From the NCBI GenBank assembly GCA_907163375.1, contig CAJQUW010011509.1, positions 124,001 to 188,000 on the forward strand: 64,000 nt of DNA. The letters run 5' to 3'. Shown piece by piece: positions 1-11,346 of the stretch. The position numbers and the translations under genes are program-made. Position 1 is the stretch's first letter, and each line of letters begins with the position of its first letter. Under the pieces are notes generated by a model that saw only the letters and a list, made by a program, of their open reading frames with translations, ran no database searches and had not been told where the DNA came from. The DNA is from Prostheceraeus crozeri. Its lineage: Eukaryota > Platyhelminthes > Polycladida > Euryleptidae.

Positions 1-522
1 AGACACAGACAATTTGAGCATTCGAGGCCTGCCGTGAATAATTTTCCCCATTCTTCTGAACCCCGACAGACCAGCGTCATAAACTCTCAAATGCTCCAAA
101 ACCTTCCGTACTTTGATCTTATCATGCTCAACGCGATCCTCTATTGACCCATCTGACTTTTCAGGGATGCCTCGAATTATTAAATTATTCATTCGCATCA
201 CACGATCATCCATTTCTTCATAGAATCTATCCGTACATGCTCCTGAAAATAGAGCCTCTTTCATCTCATCAATTTCCTTCTGCTGCATCTCTTGTCGATT
301 CCCAATAAAGTCTACTCTTTTGCTCAAATCCTCAAACGAAGTCAACAACCGTGATACCTTCGAGTTCAAATCGTCAATCCTAGTCGTAAAGCTAGCGATG
401 ATATCAAGCTTCATCTCATTGAGCATATCTTTAAAAACATCAACATTGTTATCACAACCAGCATTTGCACGATTAGTACGACCACACTTCCGGGTTGGAC
501 GTTCATCTTGAACCGAAGACAT
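1..522 (-). CDS. LINE ORF1-like protein, N-terminal 174 residues (runs off window edge)
   Basis: Reading the minus strand from an ATG at 520-522 gives 174 uninterrupted codons to base 1, so the gene continues outside the window. After a basic, Cys-containing N-terminus (residues 1-25), residues about 30-100 form a heptad-rich coiled coil with many Leu, Ile, Glu and Lys. Next come NNLIIRGIPEKSDGS and then FRRMGK followed by RPRMLKLSVS. The order coiled coil, 'NLIIRGIPE', 'R-G..RPR-LK' is that of ORF1 proteins of CR1/L2/jockey-like LINEs, which coat the retrotransposon RNA. A host coiled-coil protein is possible but less likely, because this RNP-type block is characteristic of LINE ORF1. ORF2 would lie to the left of the window. 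Confidence 0.65.
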   Translation of the reverse strand, partial: MSSVQDERPTRKCGRTNRANAGCDNNVDVFKDMLNEMKLDIIASFTTRIDDLNSKVSRLLTSFEDLSKRVDFIGNRQEMQQKEIDEMKEALFSGACTDRFYEEMDDRVMRMNNLIIRGIPEKSDGSIEDRVEHDKIKVRKVLEHLRVYDAGLSGFRRMGKIIHGRPRMLKLSVS

Positions 523-564
523 GATGCTGAGATAAGATGCAGTTCCAAAGGAAGCAAAACTATA

Positions 565-645
565 CCGTTGACGGATTCGAACCGAGGAAACTTAGTGCGC
601 CAATCCAGAACACAAGCCACTGTACCACACAACCACGTCAGTCAA
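565..645 (-). repeat. tRNA-like sequence (Pol III A and B boxes) upstream of LINE ORF1
   Basis: On the minus strand a B box GGTTCGAATCC (573-583) matches the consensus exactly and an A box TGGTACAGTGG (617-627) lies 33 nt upstream of it, the normal tRNA spacing. The acceptor and T stems do not pair well, so this is a tRNA-derived sequence and not a working tRNA. It ends about 45 nt before the ORF1 start codon of the LINE on the same strand. It could be an independent SINE remnant or part of the LINE 5' UTR. Confidence 0.6.
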
Positions 646-2880
646 GCAACTCAGTAGATGATATTGTACAAAGAATCAGAAAAACGCCTGCATGACGTGC
701 CCGATCACGTGAAATTAGCTGAAGCCGACAACAGAACACGGAATGTGAGAAGCAATCACGACGAGGCTGCAGCAAAGATAAATATTCCAAATTTCGAATC
801 ACAGAAGCACCGCCGATAAATAAATCCACCACTGAATTACAGATCACAGCACAGCGAAGGGAATGATGCCAAAATCGTCGAAAAACGGATTAGTGACACC
901 TGAGAAATTCACAGAAACTCATAGAAGAACTGCGACACCAGACGATCACGATGTCAACTTTGTTAAGTGAAAAATTCAGCATTTTCAAGAGTGGTGGCCG
1001 GAACATGATAGAATACTAGAGTAATGTTATGCCGTTGTAAGATATCTATAGTTTAGCACTTCGGCTGAACCCGATAGAGCATTTCCAAGCCCATAACTTC
1101 TCAGCCATTGTTGCAGGCAGTGAACATAAATCCTCCAAAATTAACGCAGTGGTCCCACCATCCCAATGCCATCAACTGCCTACAGAAAAACATTTTGAAG
1201 TAGGTTATCCATTCTCCTTTTGAAATAAACTTTCAAATCCACCTTCATTCAAAATAAAAATAATTCTTGCTAAGTAATAAAAATCAACTATAAGTATAAC
1301 AATAGCAACTCTTTTGAAGTAGTTGACTCGTGCTTTTTGGTGTCGCTGATCATGAGTATCTGTTATATAAATAAATGCTGCTTTGTTTTAATTATATTTG
1401 CACACAGCATGCTTGAATTTATTGCATGACAAATCTCACTCAAATGAAAGATAATATTTTAATTATTTCGGTACTCAAAAACGTTATCTATATCCAAATG
1501 CTCGAAATCCTTTCAATCCGACTTCAGATTTAATTAAAACCTTTATCAATCATTTCCTCTGTTGTAACAACTTTAGACAACTAATAAGCAGTGTATTTCT
1601 CTTTATCATTCAGCACCTTAGAATATTGCATCAATAGGATATTTTGATCGAACAACACACTATGCATTTATTACAAGTGTCCCACTTACAGTTCATTACT
1701 TATGTGATGTTGTATCCCATTTTTTCTTCATTTTCGCAAGCAGAAGCAATTATCATCCTCAATGGTGACATCAAGACGGCAGCATATACAAAAGTGTCAT
1801 CAGTAATATGTCAAGGGGCTTACGGTGCGGTCAAATATTGAATGTGCACGAAATTGCGTGATCAATAATTGTGCCAGATTCGTGTTGAAACATGGAGTTG
1901 ATTTGCAATACATTTTATCTCTCAAAGCATCGAAATCGGACACGGAAAGTATGTGCGTCCAGTATGAATCCAACACCCGGCCAACAATTGACACATCGTC
2001 CATTATCGGTATCTGATGCCCGATATTGCACAAAAATGAAAGATTTTTCTACAACTGCATTTTTTGCATTTATTGTAATACCATTGCAACGTTTACTGCA
2101 AATTTCATCAAATATGATTATGCAGGATCATCACAAAACTAGTGTTTTAAATTTTTTTGCTGCACTTGTCATGCACTTGTCAGATGTAATCTGGAGGCAT
2201 AATTGCTACTCACATGAATACGAGCAAATGAAGATAATTGAAATATCAAAAATTCATCGGCATTGATCCACAGGGAATGAATAAGAAAATCGAAACGCCA
2301 GCTTAATATAAGAGCATTTTCTTTTCATTTTGCATGAGTAAAAATTGCACGTGATATAGGCCCTAATGATGACATCAATTTATTAATTTGGTGATCGTGA
2401 TCATGCATTTAACTTCATTGATTCAGAAACCCAATGCCATTAGTATAACGAAAAAGATTCTTTTTATTTATAGGTCGTGATTAACGCCCGTTAGATGCAG
2501 TATAGGATAGAAGCTTTGGATGCATTGAATAGATAATAATGATGACAGAAGCGCACTGACTACATCATTGTTCTGAAACAATGAGTGGAAGCAATACACT
2601 TCAGTCAATACATCTCTGTACACGCAATGTTAGACAATCAAGACGTTTCTGGCGTCGCGTTTTATGAATACCAGCGTCAATTACTTCCTCATTTCCATTG
2701 CATTTGATAATCAGGCTGAAACTGAAATTTCAATTCACATGTAACGTAAAAGACTATATTTCAAGTGAAAAGAAGTAATTTTTGGTTTTTTAAGTAATCT
2801 GGCATTGAGCCATGAGGTAATTTGCCGCAACAGTGGTCGGACTGGTGGCAAACCGCTAATCACATGAGATTTTTTGCAAG
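646..2880. other. Non-coding stretch, possibly LINE 5' UTR at its left end
   Basis: Only short AT-rich frames without recognisable similarity are seen. The first few hundred bases may belong to the 5' UTR of the minus-strand LINE that reads off the left edge. I see no repeat ends or RNA genes in the rest. Confidence 0.4.
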
Positions 2881-2916
2881 TTGTTGTGCGAATTCTGGCT
2901 TTCTTTGCTCAGTGTC

Positions 2917-4089
2917 ATGACGACTGATCAAGTGACTGGAGTAGTCAGAGATTCTCAGCCCAATGTCTTCTTCGATCTCCTTCCTCCGACTCTGAAGAAC
3001 CCGAGCTTCGTTGTTCGATTTGATTTGGAAATTCCACGACCTCGGTTCGTCATCGCACATCGCACAATCATCTCCAGTTATTCTCAGTTGACATTAGATG
3101 ACAGACGAGAATTATTGCGTGCCGCAATGGATTTCTCTAAGAAAATGGATCTCCATGCATGCTCTTTATCTGTCCCAATGGGCACAATGTGTCCAAACTC
3201 CGGCGATAAGCGATTCTTCGCATTCCTCAATGTTCCCAGTCATCAATCATTCCTAGAAATTTATAGAAGTCTCGAAAAAGAGATTCCGAGATGGGACGAC
3301 CCGAGTTGGCGAACTCCGAATTGGCCGCAAGTTCAGCATTTAAATGAGACAGTAAGTGAATCTTATCAACGAGGCATTCAACAGTTTTGTGCAACTGGAG
3401 TTACGTCACCAGAAGTTTCATTGGCACCCTCAGGAGTGCAAATCCCGAAAGTGAGTCGCAGAGGTTCCTCTATCAACACAGGCTTTGTTATTGGATATGA
3501 ATGTTCCATCACAGATGAACTTCAACTGCATCTGCATAGCCATCTACCTCTCGTTGGTCTGTCCTACATCGGTGATAATGAAGAAATGCGAGTAGAAAGT
3601 CGTTGGGAGTTATTGGATGGAATGCACGATCTTTTGTTGGACTATGTGAATCTAAGTCATCGTGGTTGCTATATGAGTGTTTCTCTATCTGACTCATTTA
3701 TTTTCAACCATCTTCCTAACATCATAGGTATGATAAGATTCACTGACGCGATTCCTATTAGTCTGCTTGCTCTTGTTAGATCACAGCACAATCGTGCACT
3801 GAGTACCCCTAGTCTAGCTATAGCTAGACAGGAGGATGTTGGACTATTGAAACCTGTCGAATCACTGACTCGATTGGTTGTCTCTGCTGAAGATTTAAGA
3901 GATGCTTGCGACAAGGATAATAGTATAGACCATTCAAAGCTTCATTCAAGCACCACAGACTTGTCCAGACCTCCAGGATCAACTCGTAAGCAAAGAAACA
4001 GCAAGTCAGCGTCAAAGATAGCTAATTCAAAGGATGGTGAAAAAAAGCGGAAGAGAAAATGGTCATCTTGTCAGGGTGGTGTGATGTGA
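2917..4089 (+). CDS. Intronless hypothetical protein, about 390 residues
   Basis: This is the longest frame outside transposons. The frame opens at 2881, but the Met at 2917 (MTTDQVTGVV) starts a more hydrophilic, protein-like N-terminus. I do not recognise the product. Residue numbers count from 2881. Residues 37-75 (FVVRFDLEIPRPRFVIAHRT, then SYSQLTLDDRRELLRAAMDF) recall the N-terminal strand-helix part of HIT-superfamily proteins, and a lone HLHSHLP (His217, 219, 221) resembles a histidine triad. The two are about 140 residues apart, far more than in ordinary HIT proteins, so this is only a hint. A conserved-looking middle has many W, P and R (PRWDDPSWRTPNWP). The C-terminus is Ser/Thr/Lys-rich and ends in a basic KKRKRKW run that could be a nuclear localisation signal. 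Lack of introns suggests a retrogene or an element gene. No polyadenylation signal is obvious close by. Confidence 0.5.
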   Translation: MTTDQVTGVVRDSQPNVFFDLLPPTLKNPSFVVRFDLEIPRPRFVIAHRTIISSYSQLTLDDRRELLRAAMDFSKKMDLHACSLSVPMGTMCPNSGDKRFFAFLNVPSHQSFLEIYRSLEKEIPRWDDPSWRTPNWPQVQHLNETVSESYQRGIQQFCATGVTSPEVSLAPSGVQIPKVSRRGSSINTGFVIGYECSITDELQLHLHSHLPLVGLSYIGDNEEMRVESRWELLDGMHDLLLDYVNLSHRGCYMSVSLSDSFIFNHLPNIIGMIRFTDAIPISLLALVRSQHNRALSTPSLAIARQEDVGLLKPVESLTRLVVSAEDLRDACDKDNSIDHSKLHSSTTDLSRPPGSTRKQRNSKSASKIANSKDGEKKRKRKWSSCQGGVM

Positions 4090-5651
4090 TGGAATTTGTG
4101 ACAATGAAAGATTTCAATTACCTTGGTTAGATGCAATTACTACGGAGCATTTTGTTTGTATCATAATTTGTCAAATGTTTATAAATTGAAGTATACGTCG
4201 TACAAAAAAAATCATTGAGCTTTGAGTCGCCACCTCTTCGTAGGTCTACACAAGCATGTTTATTAAGTGACAAATGCATGCAACATAAAAGAATAATCCC
4301 CTTGTGACGCATCGCCATCGCCTGGTTTTGGTGTTTACGGGGCTAATTTCAGGGGGAACCGGTCAAACTACTAATTCTTGATTCTATATGAAATATACCC
4401 AAATTTACCGATTCAGTCGTTTCTCGGCTGATTCATATGAATATTCCACATCATGACGATTAGATGCACATCCGTATTAATAAAAAGAGACTTTCCTTAG
4501 CCCAATATACGTACGTACACTGCGAAAACACGAAATGATCCAAACGTCTTGTATTCTGGTTGAATGTGCACCGTAGGCCTATGTAAAACAGAAAAAATAA
4601 ATGCTCATGATGATGAGATTAATCTCTCAAAAATGGAAACAAATTGTGATAATGATATGAATTACCTACTAGACATGGATACGACACGATTGTATTCAAC
4701 ACATCTTATTCAATTTGCAAAGACAGTTAGATATTCTAAAAACATGTATCAATGTTAGCTGCATATTATTTCCCTGAATGATATAAATTGAACAGTTCAT
4801 AATTGAATCTACTTCCATAATTTGTAATTTAAATGCAGGTTAAATGTTAATTAAGATTATGTTTATCTGGATAAAGCCAAGAAAAAGATATCACAAAACA
4901 AAACAGAGCAACACTAATTAAATTAATTGCAGTCGGCATAGAAAATCTCTTCAAGAATACATCAAAATCGATGTTCTTTGTAAATTTACGCAAAAAAGCG
5001 ACAAAGACAAAATTGTATTTTCGCTGATGGTTCACGGAACCAATAAGGGGCCAAAACACATTTCAATGAAGACAATGATGCTTCACAAGCTGATTGGATA
5101 GGGAAAACTGCATACATCACCTATTGAAGTCTTGGAGTTAGAATTTTCAATTATGAATTTTTTGGCAACGTCTAATTCATTTATAAGCACTGCATTAAAG
5201 TTCAGACCATCTAAATCCACAAGATCTTGAAGTTTTTCAAGTTCGAAAAAATCAATGCTTTGACATCGAAACAATCATTGCACAATTGCGCTCACTGAAT
5301 TGTGTCTTCAACTCTCCAATACACGAGTCAAGTGTCTCAATAAACCCCGATGATCATGGATATTGGTCAGATGTTCAGAAGTTTGGCCAACAGTAGAAAG
5401 GATAATTTCGTCATTAAATCGTGCAGTCAGCTTGTGGCTACGCTTTTCTCGTAGTTTTACTTGCTGATGTTTTTCAAGGTTTGACGAGATGGTCAAAAAT
5501 GTCTTTTCGATAGAATATCAGAATATCAGAACGTTTATTCTCAAATTGAAAACACGTTTCTGGGGTGATAACACTTGATATCACTCTTCATATCCTTGAA
5601 GCATTTTGTTTGTTAGTAATTATTTGTATTCCGGTAATAACATCGCATGTA
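4090..5651. other. Non-coding AT-rich stretch
   Basis: Several unrelated short frames (about 60-70 codons) occur on both strands, none with recognisable domains. No repeat ends were found. Confidence 0.4.
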
Positions 5652-6645
5652 CACTGTAAATCGCTGGATACGAAAATTACATACAAACACATACCAAGTT
5701 TACATACAATTTGAAACCAACATTTGATACGAGATTCTGGTATATATAAAGAAATCTGGAATGTTTTTCATACGAATGGCCATTTACTTTCGTATGTGAT
5801 TGGTATGTAAACGATACGAACTATGCTAACTTTGATTGGCTGTTTTACGTTGAAATACGAATTCTTGGTATGTTTTGTTTACGAGACCCGATGCAAATTG
5901 GTATGTGTTTCGTATGTCTTTTGTATGAATAGCTTTATGTCATATGGCAAAAAATATATTATACTACATACTACTTACAAATAACTTTTTTCCAGTAATA
6001 CCAGCCGTGAATATTTCTTTGTGAAAGTGTGGTATTCAACTAGATTAGATTTGTTGTGGAATTAAAGCCGCATGTCATCTTTGCAACTTGTCTTATAGCA
6101 TTCACAAGACTCATAATCAGCTCATTTCCTTGAACTACATTGATAAACATCATTTCAATAAAACGATAACTTTTCAGCAACCATGTTGACTTATATATCT
6201 CAAACATAACTATTTTTGCGTTCATGAATTATAATGTGTCTTTATTTTTGATTGATAATATGCTTAGTTCCAAAATTATATAATGCATAATTGTTGATGG
6301 TCAAATACTTATTGATTATTTATGAAATGCCTCGGACTTACATGTATTAAAATCGAATTCAGTATTGTTAGTTTGACTATAAAATGTCATTATCTCACTA
6401 CTTACAAAGCAGTAGTAGCATTAGTGTGATCTTTATTGACAAAAAGCCTTAAATCAACATACTTTGGACATGATTGATGCTTTCTTTTAACATTGTGCTG
6501 GTATGGCTTTAGTATGTAAAGCATACCACACTTGAAATAACATGCGAAAAGCATACAAATATATACCAAGATCATACAGAAATATACCAAAAAATATTTT
6601 GGTATGCATCCTTCGTATGTGATTGGTATTGAGCGATTTACAGTG
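5652..6645 (+). mobile_element. Non-autonomous TA-flanked DNA transposon, copy 1 (994 bp)
   Basis: The ends are exact inverted repeats CACTGTAAATCGCT / AGCGATTTACAGTG, flanked on both sides by TA (5650-5651 and 6646-6647), the target-site signature of the Tc1/mariner superfamily. The interior codes for nothing and is full of short repeats built from CATACGAA, GGTATGT and ACATACCAA in both orientations. A second copy lies inverted at 12217-13226 and aligns over its whole length. It must have been mobilised by a transposase from elsewhere; no autonomous partner is visible in the window. Confidence 0.85.
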
Positions 6646-7715
6646 TACGATCCTGGAGCAGCTTGTCAGCCGGACCTAGTTCCAGAAGGATGTGGTTTAC
6701 TATGTAAGCGATAAACATGAACTTTCTTTCGCGGATTTGCTTTGAGAAGTCCATCTGCATCGATATAGATGCCAGCGTTACGGCACTCTCTACAAGATTG
6801 GAAAAGGTCAAGTGCCTCTATGGTTCTCTATGATTCTTGATGTGGAATGTAAGTGACCAGTCCATCTTTGCTCCAAGAGAAGTTTTGAACCTTTATTTAG
6901 CAATCTTAGCGTAGGATGACGAACAAAATTGCATGGTTCATTAATAATTCCAAAAAGCGCTCAACGTCCGGATTTTCCATTTTTAAATGAAGTTGATGGC
7001 TGAAATAGTGGGCTCAGGGAACTCTACTGCCAGAATTTGGTAATAAGTCTATGCCTGTAAAATTATCATCGCTTTCCAAAGAAGGTATACTTTCAACGAA
7101 GTTTAAGGACATTTTCTCTCAATCGTTGCTCACATTTGAAATTATTGTGCTTTCAACTTGTGAGTCTGATCTGGCTCGTTTCGGAGTACAAAATGACAAG
7201 ACAGTGGTTTGAAGTTTCATCAAATCGCTGGGGAAACCCGGTTGCGGACGATATGACCGATTAATGACGACACACGGTAGGTTTTTACTAAATATTCATC
7301 GTGTGTAATTGAATGCATTCCCTATTTTCAATTCGTCTTAATTCAGTTGTTAAGAAGAAAAGCAAAGCACAAGAAACCCGACGATTCGTCCTGAGCACTT
7401 GTTCACAGTTTTGATAATATATGATTTCACATTCACCTGGCATACACATCCCTTCTGCACCTGTTGGCCTATGTTGTCAGCATAATGTTATGCTACCCAG
7501 ATCAACAAAACAATCAGAATTTTAGCTTTTTATTTTTTGCATTATTGCTTACTAACATACTTACATAGAACAAAATAACCATTATATTCTTAACACAGAG
7601 AAAATTCATTTTGTGAATAATGGAAAAAGTCAAATGCTTTGATGTTAAACTTTTAAATTTTTCTTTGCAATCAATTTCGATTAATATGCATTGACCATCA
7701 TCAGACAGATTGATC
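6646..7715. other. Non-coding stretch
   Basis: No frame with recognisable similarity, no repeat ends seen. Confidence 0.4.
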
Positions 7716-7851
7716 CAGGGATCGCAATTAGCCATAGGAACAAACGGAAAATCGGGAAAAACCGAAGTTTAAATGCTAATTTGAAATATTTACATGACTA
7801 ATTTCGTAAAAAAACGGAAAAGACGGAAAAAACAGAAATTTGCGATCCCTG
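7716..7851. mobile_element. 136-bp hAT-type MITE
   Basis: The termini CAGGGATCGCAA and TTGCGATCCCTG are inverted repeats. They are flanked by 8-bp direct repeats differing at one base (GATTGATC at 7708-7715, GACTGATC at 7852-7859), the target duplication size of hAT transposons. The interior is A-rich with repeated ACGGAAAA motifs and no coding capacity. Confidence 0.75.
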
Positions 7852-8573
7852 GACTGATCACAAGTCAAAATTAACATTGACTGGTACAATAGCTTTCAGA
7901 AAGTATAGAAATCTAGTATAGAGATATCTAATATGCAGCAATCATATAAAAGAGAAATGGAAATGTAAAAGAATGTGACAGGTAGTATTGGGCTACTTTT
8001 TACTAATAGCGATGAATGGAAAATTAACCTAACTTAGATGTAAAAGATATACATGTAATAATACAAAGTTAGCTATAGTAAACATCATAAGAAAGAAAAG
8101 TAGCAATGTAGGTGTATTATGAGTAGGTGTATCAGGAAAGTAACAGCATGAAATAACAGTTAGATGACACATTCAATGAAAACGGAATCTCTAAAGCTTT
8201 CAAGTTCGATCTTAATACTAATTCTCGGATTCAATTTGTATGCTATCATTGCTTCTCGCAAACGTAAGTTAGCCTCATCGATATCTCTTGTTAAAATTGT
8301 CGTGGAAAAACACAGAATTTTGTTATTCTTAAGATGTCTTTTCACTGTTGATTTTTAATTTGTTGTATGTTCTTTGCAACGGATATGATGGTGCCTCACA
8401 AACGACGTTTCGTCACACCGACTTATTTTTTTAGAATTTTCTAACAAAGACATGCGATTACTTGCACAAACTAACAATATATTACTGAGTTTCATCAGCT
8501 TCCTACACTGGTGTCTATATGAATTTGAAAGCCATTAATTGAATATTCATCCAAAAACGAACTCAAATACATC
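7852..8573. other. Non-coding stretch
   Basis: Two short overlapping frames on opposite strands at 8160-8358 have no recognisable domain. Nothing else seen. Confidence 0.35.
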
Positions 8574-10325
8574 TGGGGCCTGTTTCATAAAATATATCAC
8601 TGCTTTATATCAGCATTTTTATCAGTGTGAAAAATTTTTTGCGTTTCTTAAAATAAATATAAAGCAGTGATTTAAATCAGTGATTTAAAGCAGTCGAAAT
8701 TGACAGCGTTTCACAAAACCAAATATTAAGCAGTGATTTATATCAGTCCCACACTGCTTAAAATCAGTATTTTAAGCAGTCTGGAAAAGAATTGCGTTTC
8801 ACAAAGAAGTATCAGTAGCGCGCGAAAATTGAAAATATGGAAATTCACTGATAGAAATGTGAAAATTTCTATCAACCTCTTGAGGTTGATAAATCCGTGA
8901 ATGATCATCGAGAAAGTTATAGAAACTTAAAATATCGGAGAAATGATTGCAAATACAACTTAAAAATGGGAAAACGGCTTTTGATTTTCAATTTTACTGT
9001 CAGTAGCAAACTATTTCTCAGAATGGCAAATTTGGATACTGTTTATTGAAAAATTCTTCCTTTGAAAAGTGGCAATGCTGTGACGATAGAACGTCCGGTA
9101 ACAGCAAAATTATAAAGGGTTGCTTTGAGGGCTTCGATTTCTTTCGTGTAATGAGGTACGGCATGTCATGAAATCATTTCAATATTAAAAGACGTTGAGG
9201 TATTGACTTTTACATACATCGATGACAGCTAGAAAAAAAGATTCTCAAATATTCCACCATTTGCCTCAGATTGACTTCTCTAATTATTATTTCTATTACT
9301 GTCAAACATAGAGTAGGTATATTAGGTAGAGTGGAAACTCCGCATTTATCAAATCCCCAATGTGTATACACTTTCGATTTTATTAAATGAACTCGAGGTG
9401 AATACAGTTGGAATTGTCTCCAAATGTGAGACATGCACATTTATGCAGTTTGAAGAAATTACCACGGAATTGACAGATTATGATACTATAAAGCAGATGG
9501 AAATGATATTATTTTAAAGATTGTCCGTGTCATGACAGCCTCGGAGCGGTAATGTTTGTTAAATTAGCAACTCGATGACCCCATTGCTTTCATGCTGAAC
9601 CACAAGAGAATCTTCTTAAGCGCGATCTTATCACAAGCAGCTGGTAGAGCAAAATAACAGAATCAAAGACAATGATTTTCATTACCTTTGAAAGCTGTAA
9701 ATGGGTCACATCACTATTCAGATTCAAGAAATGAAACATGAATTTACTCAATCATAAATTCATGCCGATGAACATTGAATCAAAAATATGAAATTTCAGC
9801 CACGACAGCACAATAAAATCTCAACTTTTTATGAAGACTTCCATTATAATGCCGTTCATTACATTTTCTTGATCATCAGCACAATTTCCGCTTAGTTGCG
9901 ATGCTTGTTAGCGAATATTCATTCCTTTTGATATCCAACTTGCTTCATACTACTTACAACGGGGAGTCATGTCGGTAGTAATTAAATTGGCAAATATTGA
10001 GGTTTTTCAAAACTGCTCAAATAATGTTTTGGACCGCAGGAACGTAATCTCCAAAAAAAACTGAATCTTTTCATACAAAAATTTTCACTGTATACAGATA
10101 CTTTCTTAAGTCGACACTCTACCTACATATTTACTCTATGCTGTCAAAAATTATTTTATTTACGAAGAATTATCCACAATTGTTTTAATCACTCAATCAC
10201 ACTGATATATATCAGTGTTTTCATCAGTCCGAAATCTTTATGAAACGCTATATATATCACTGATTAATTTAGACTGCTTAATCTTCAGTCGGAAAATTAA
10301 TTTTTATGAAACGCAATTTAAACGA
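8574..10325. mobile_element. Degenerate DNA transposon with modular subterminal repeats
   Basis: The left edge starts GGGGCCTGTTTCATAAA and the region repeats GCGTTTCAYAAA-like modules separated by AGCAGTGATTTA/ATCAGTG blocks (8639, 8704 and 8793). The right edge has the same modules inverted (TTTATGAAACGC near 10230-10245 and 10301-10314, with TATATCAGTG blocks). This arrangement marks a non-autonomous DNA transposon, but the right terminus lacks the GGCC end, so it is truncated or eroded. GGGCC...TTTCATAAA ends are seen in some PIF/Harbinger-like elements, and a HARBI1-like fragment lies 0.4 kb further on; the link is only an inference. Confidence 0.5.
9318..9570 (+). repeat. Dispersed repeat, copy A
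   Basis: About 250 bp aligns in the same orientation with 27530-27775, sharing blocks such as AAATCCCCAATGT, TGAACTCGAG, GAAGAAATTACCACG, CATGTCATG-like and GGAGCGGTRATGTTTGTT. Divergence is high, so both are old. It lies inside the modular transposon 8574-10325, so it may be that element's interior. Confidence 0.65.
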
Positions 10326-10710
10326 AAGAACAGAAGAGATTCAAAACATGTTTGAGCAATATAAGCATGGTTTTGCAATCGGACTCTGTACATGATTCAT
10401 AAAACCGTCAATATTTTTTGCGTGGTTTTGAAGCAAGTCTAATTTTTCAAACATCCAATGAGATGCCTTTAATGGTAAGTAGATATGATGCAAGGTGAAG
10501 GCATCAATGAACAGTTAATTCTAAAGTCTATCTATCTATGGATTGCTAGACTGGAAGATGAGAAGGCTTAAGCGAAATTTACATTAGGCCAGTGACTGGA
10601 GTCCATTGAAATTCTTCTTCATCATATTACATCGCGAGCGCATCAGTGGCCTGTTGCGTTTACATTACAACTTGTTACAAAGAAATGAAAATGTCATGAA
10701 TTTTGAAAAT

Positions 10711-11035
10711 GTCATCGAATGAAGTGGTCTTCGCAGCTGCTTGTGTAGTGGCTGAGTTGGCAAAATTAAAGAGATAGAGGAAGAAAACGTGTTGGATACG
10801 AAAGTGGATTTTTCGGACAAAAAAGGTGGGAGGAACGTATACTTTGCTGAAGGAGTTGGTTTTGGAGGACAAAACCAGACTTACTCCCAAGCAGCTTGAT
10901 TATCTCCTGGAAAGAGCAAAGCCCTATATTCAGAAAGAAACTACACATCTTCGACCTGCTTTATCAGCCAAGTTAAAATTGAAATCACGCTTCGATTCCT
11001 GGCAGCTGGCGACAGTTTTTCATCATATCTAATGT
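10711..11035 (+). pseudogene. PIF/Harbinger (HARBI1-like) transposase, N-terminal fragment
   Basis: From an ATG at 10711 the frame reads MSSNEVVFAAACVVAELAKL, meets an in-frame TAG at about 10777, and continues open to TAA near 11032. After the stop it gives KWIFRTKKVGGTYTLLKEL, then LTPKQLDYLLERAKPYIQ, then KETTHLRPALSAKLKL. This is the N-terminal layout of HARBI1-like nucleases: 'W-R....K..GEYHTL..EL', then a helical 'F..LL....P.I.K..T..R..I....+L' block. The DDE catalytic domain is absent, so the copy is a dead fragment of a little over 100 codons. Confidence 0.75.
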
Positions 11036-11346
11036 TCTTTATTGATTGAAAAAAATATTGAAAAAAATACATACGAATTATACATAAACTTATAATGCAA
11101 ATTGCCTGTCGAGTATAACTTATTTACAAAATGACCTTAATATCCTGAAAGAAACAATAAAAGGCAAAATCAGTTAAACAAAACTGAAAGAAATTAAGAT
11201 TAATTAAATTAATTTTCATCATTGGAATATTTTTTGCTATTGAGTTAATATTCTTGAGTTAATACCCTCTATTTCTGGTTTTTGCCGGAAGCATCTGAAG
11301 CAATATGGCCAGTTCTCAATGAATTTGTTCAGGTTAGTGAATAGAC

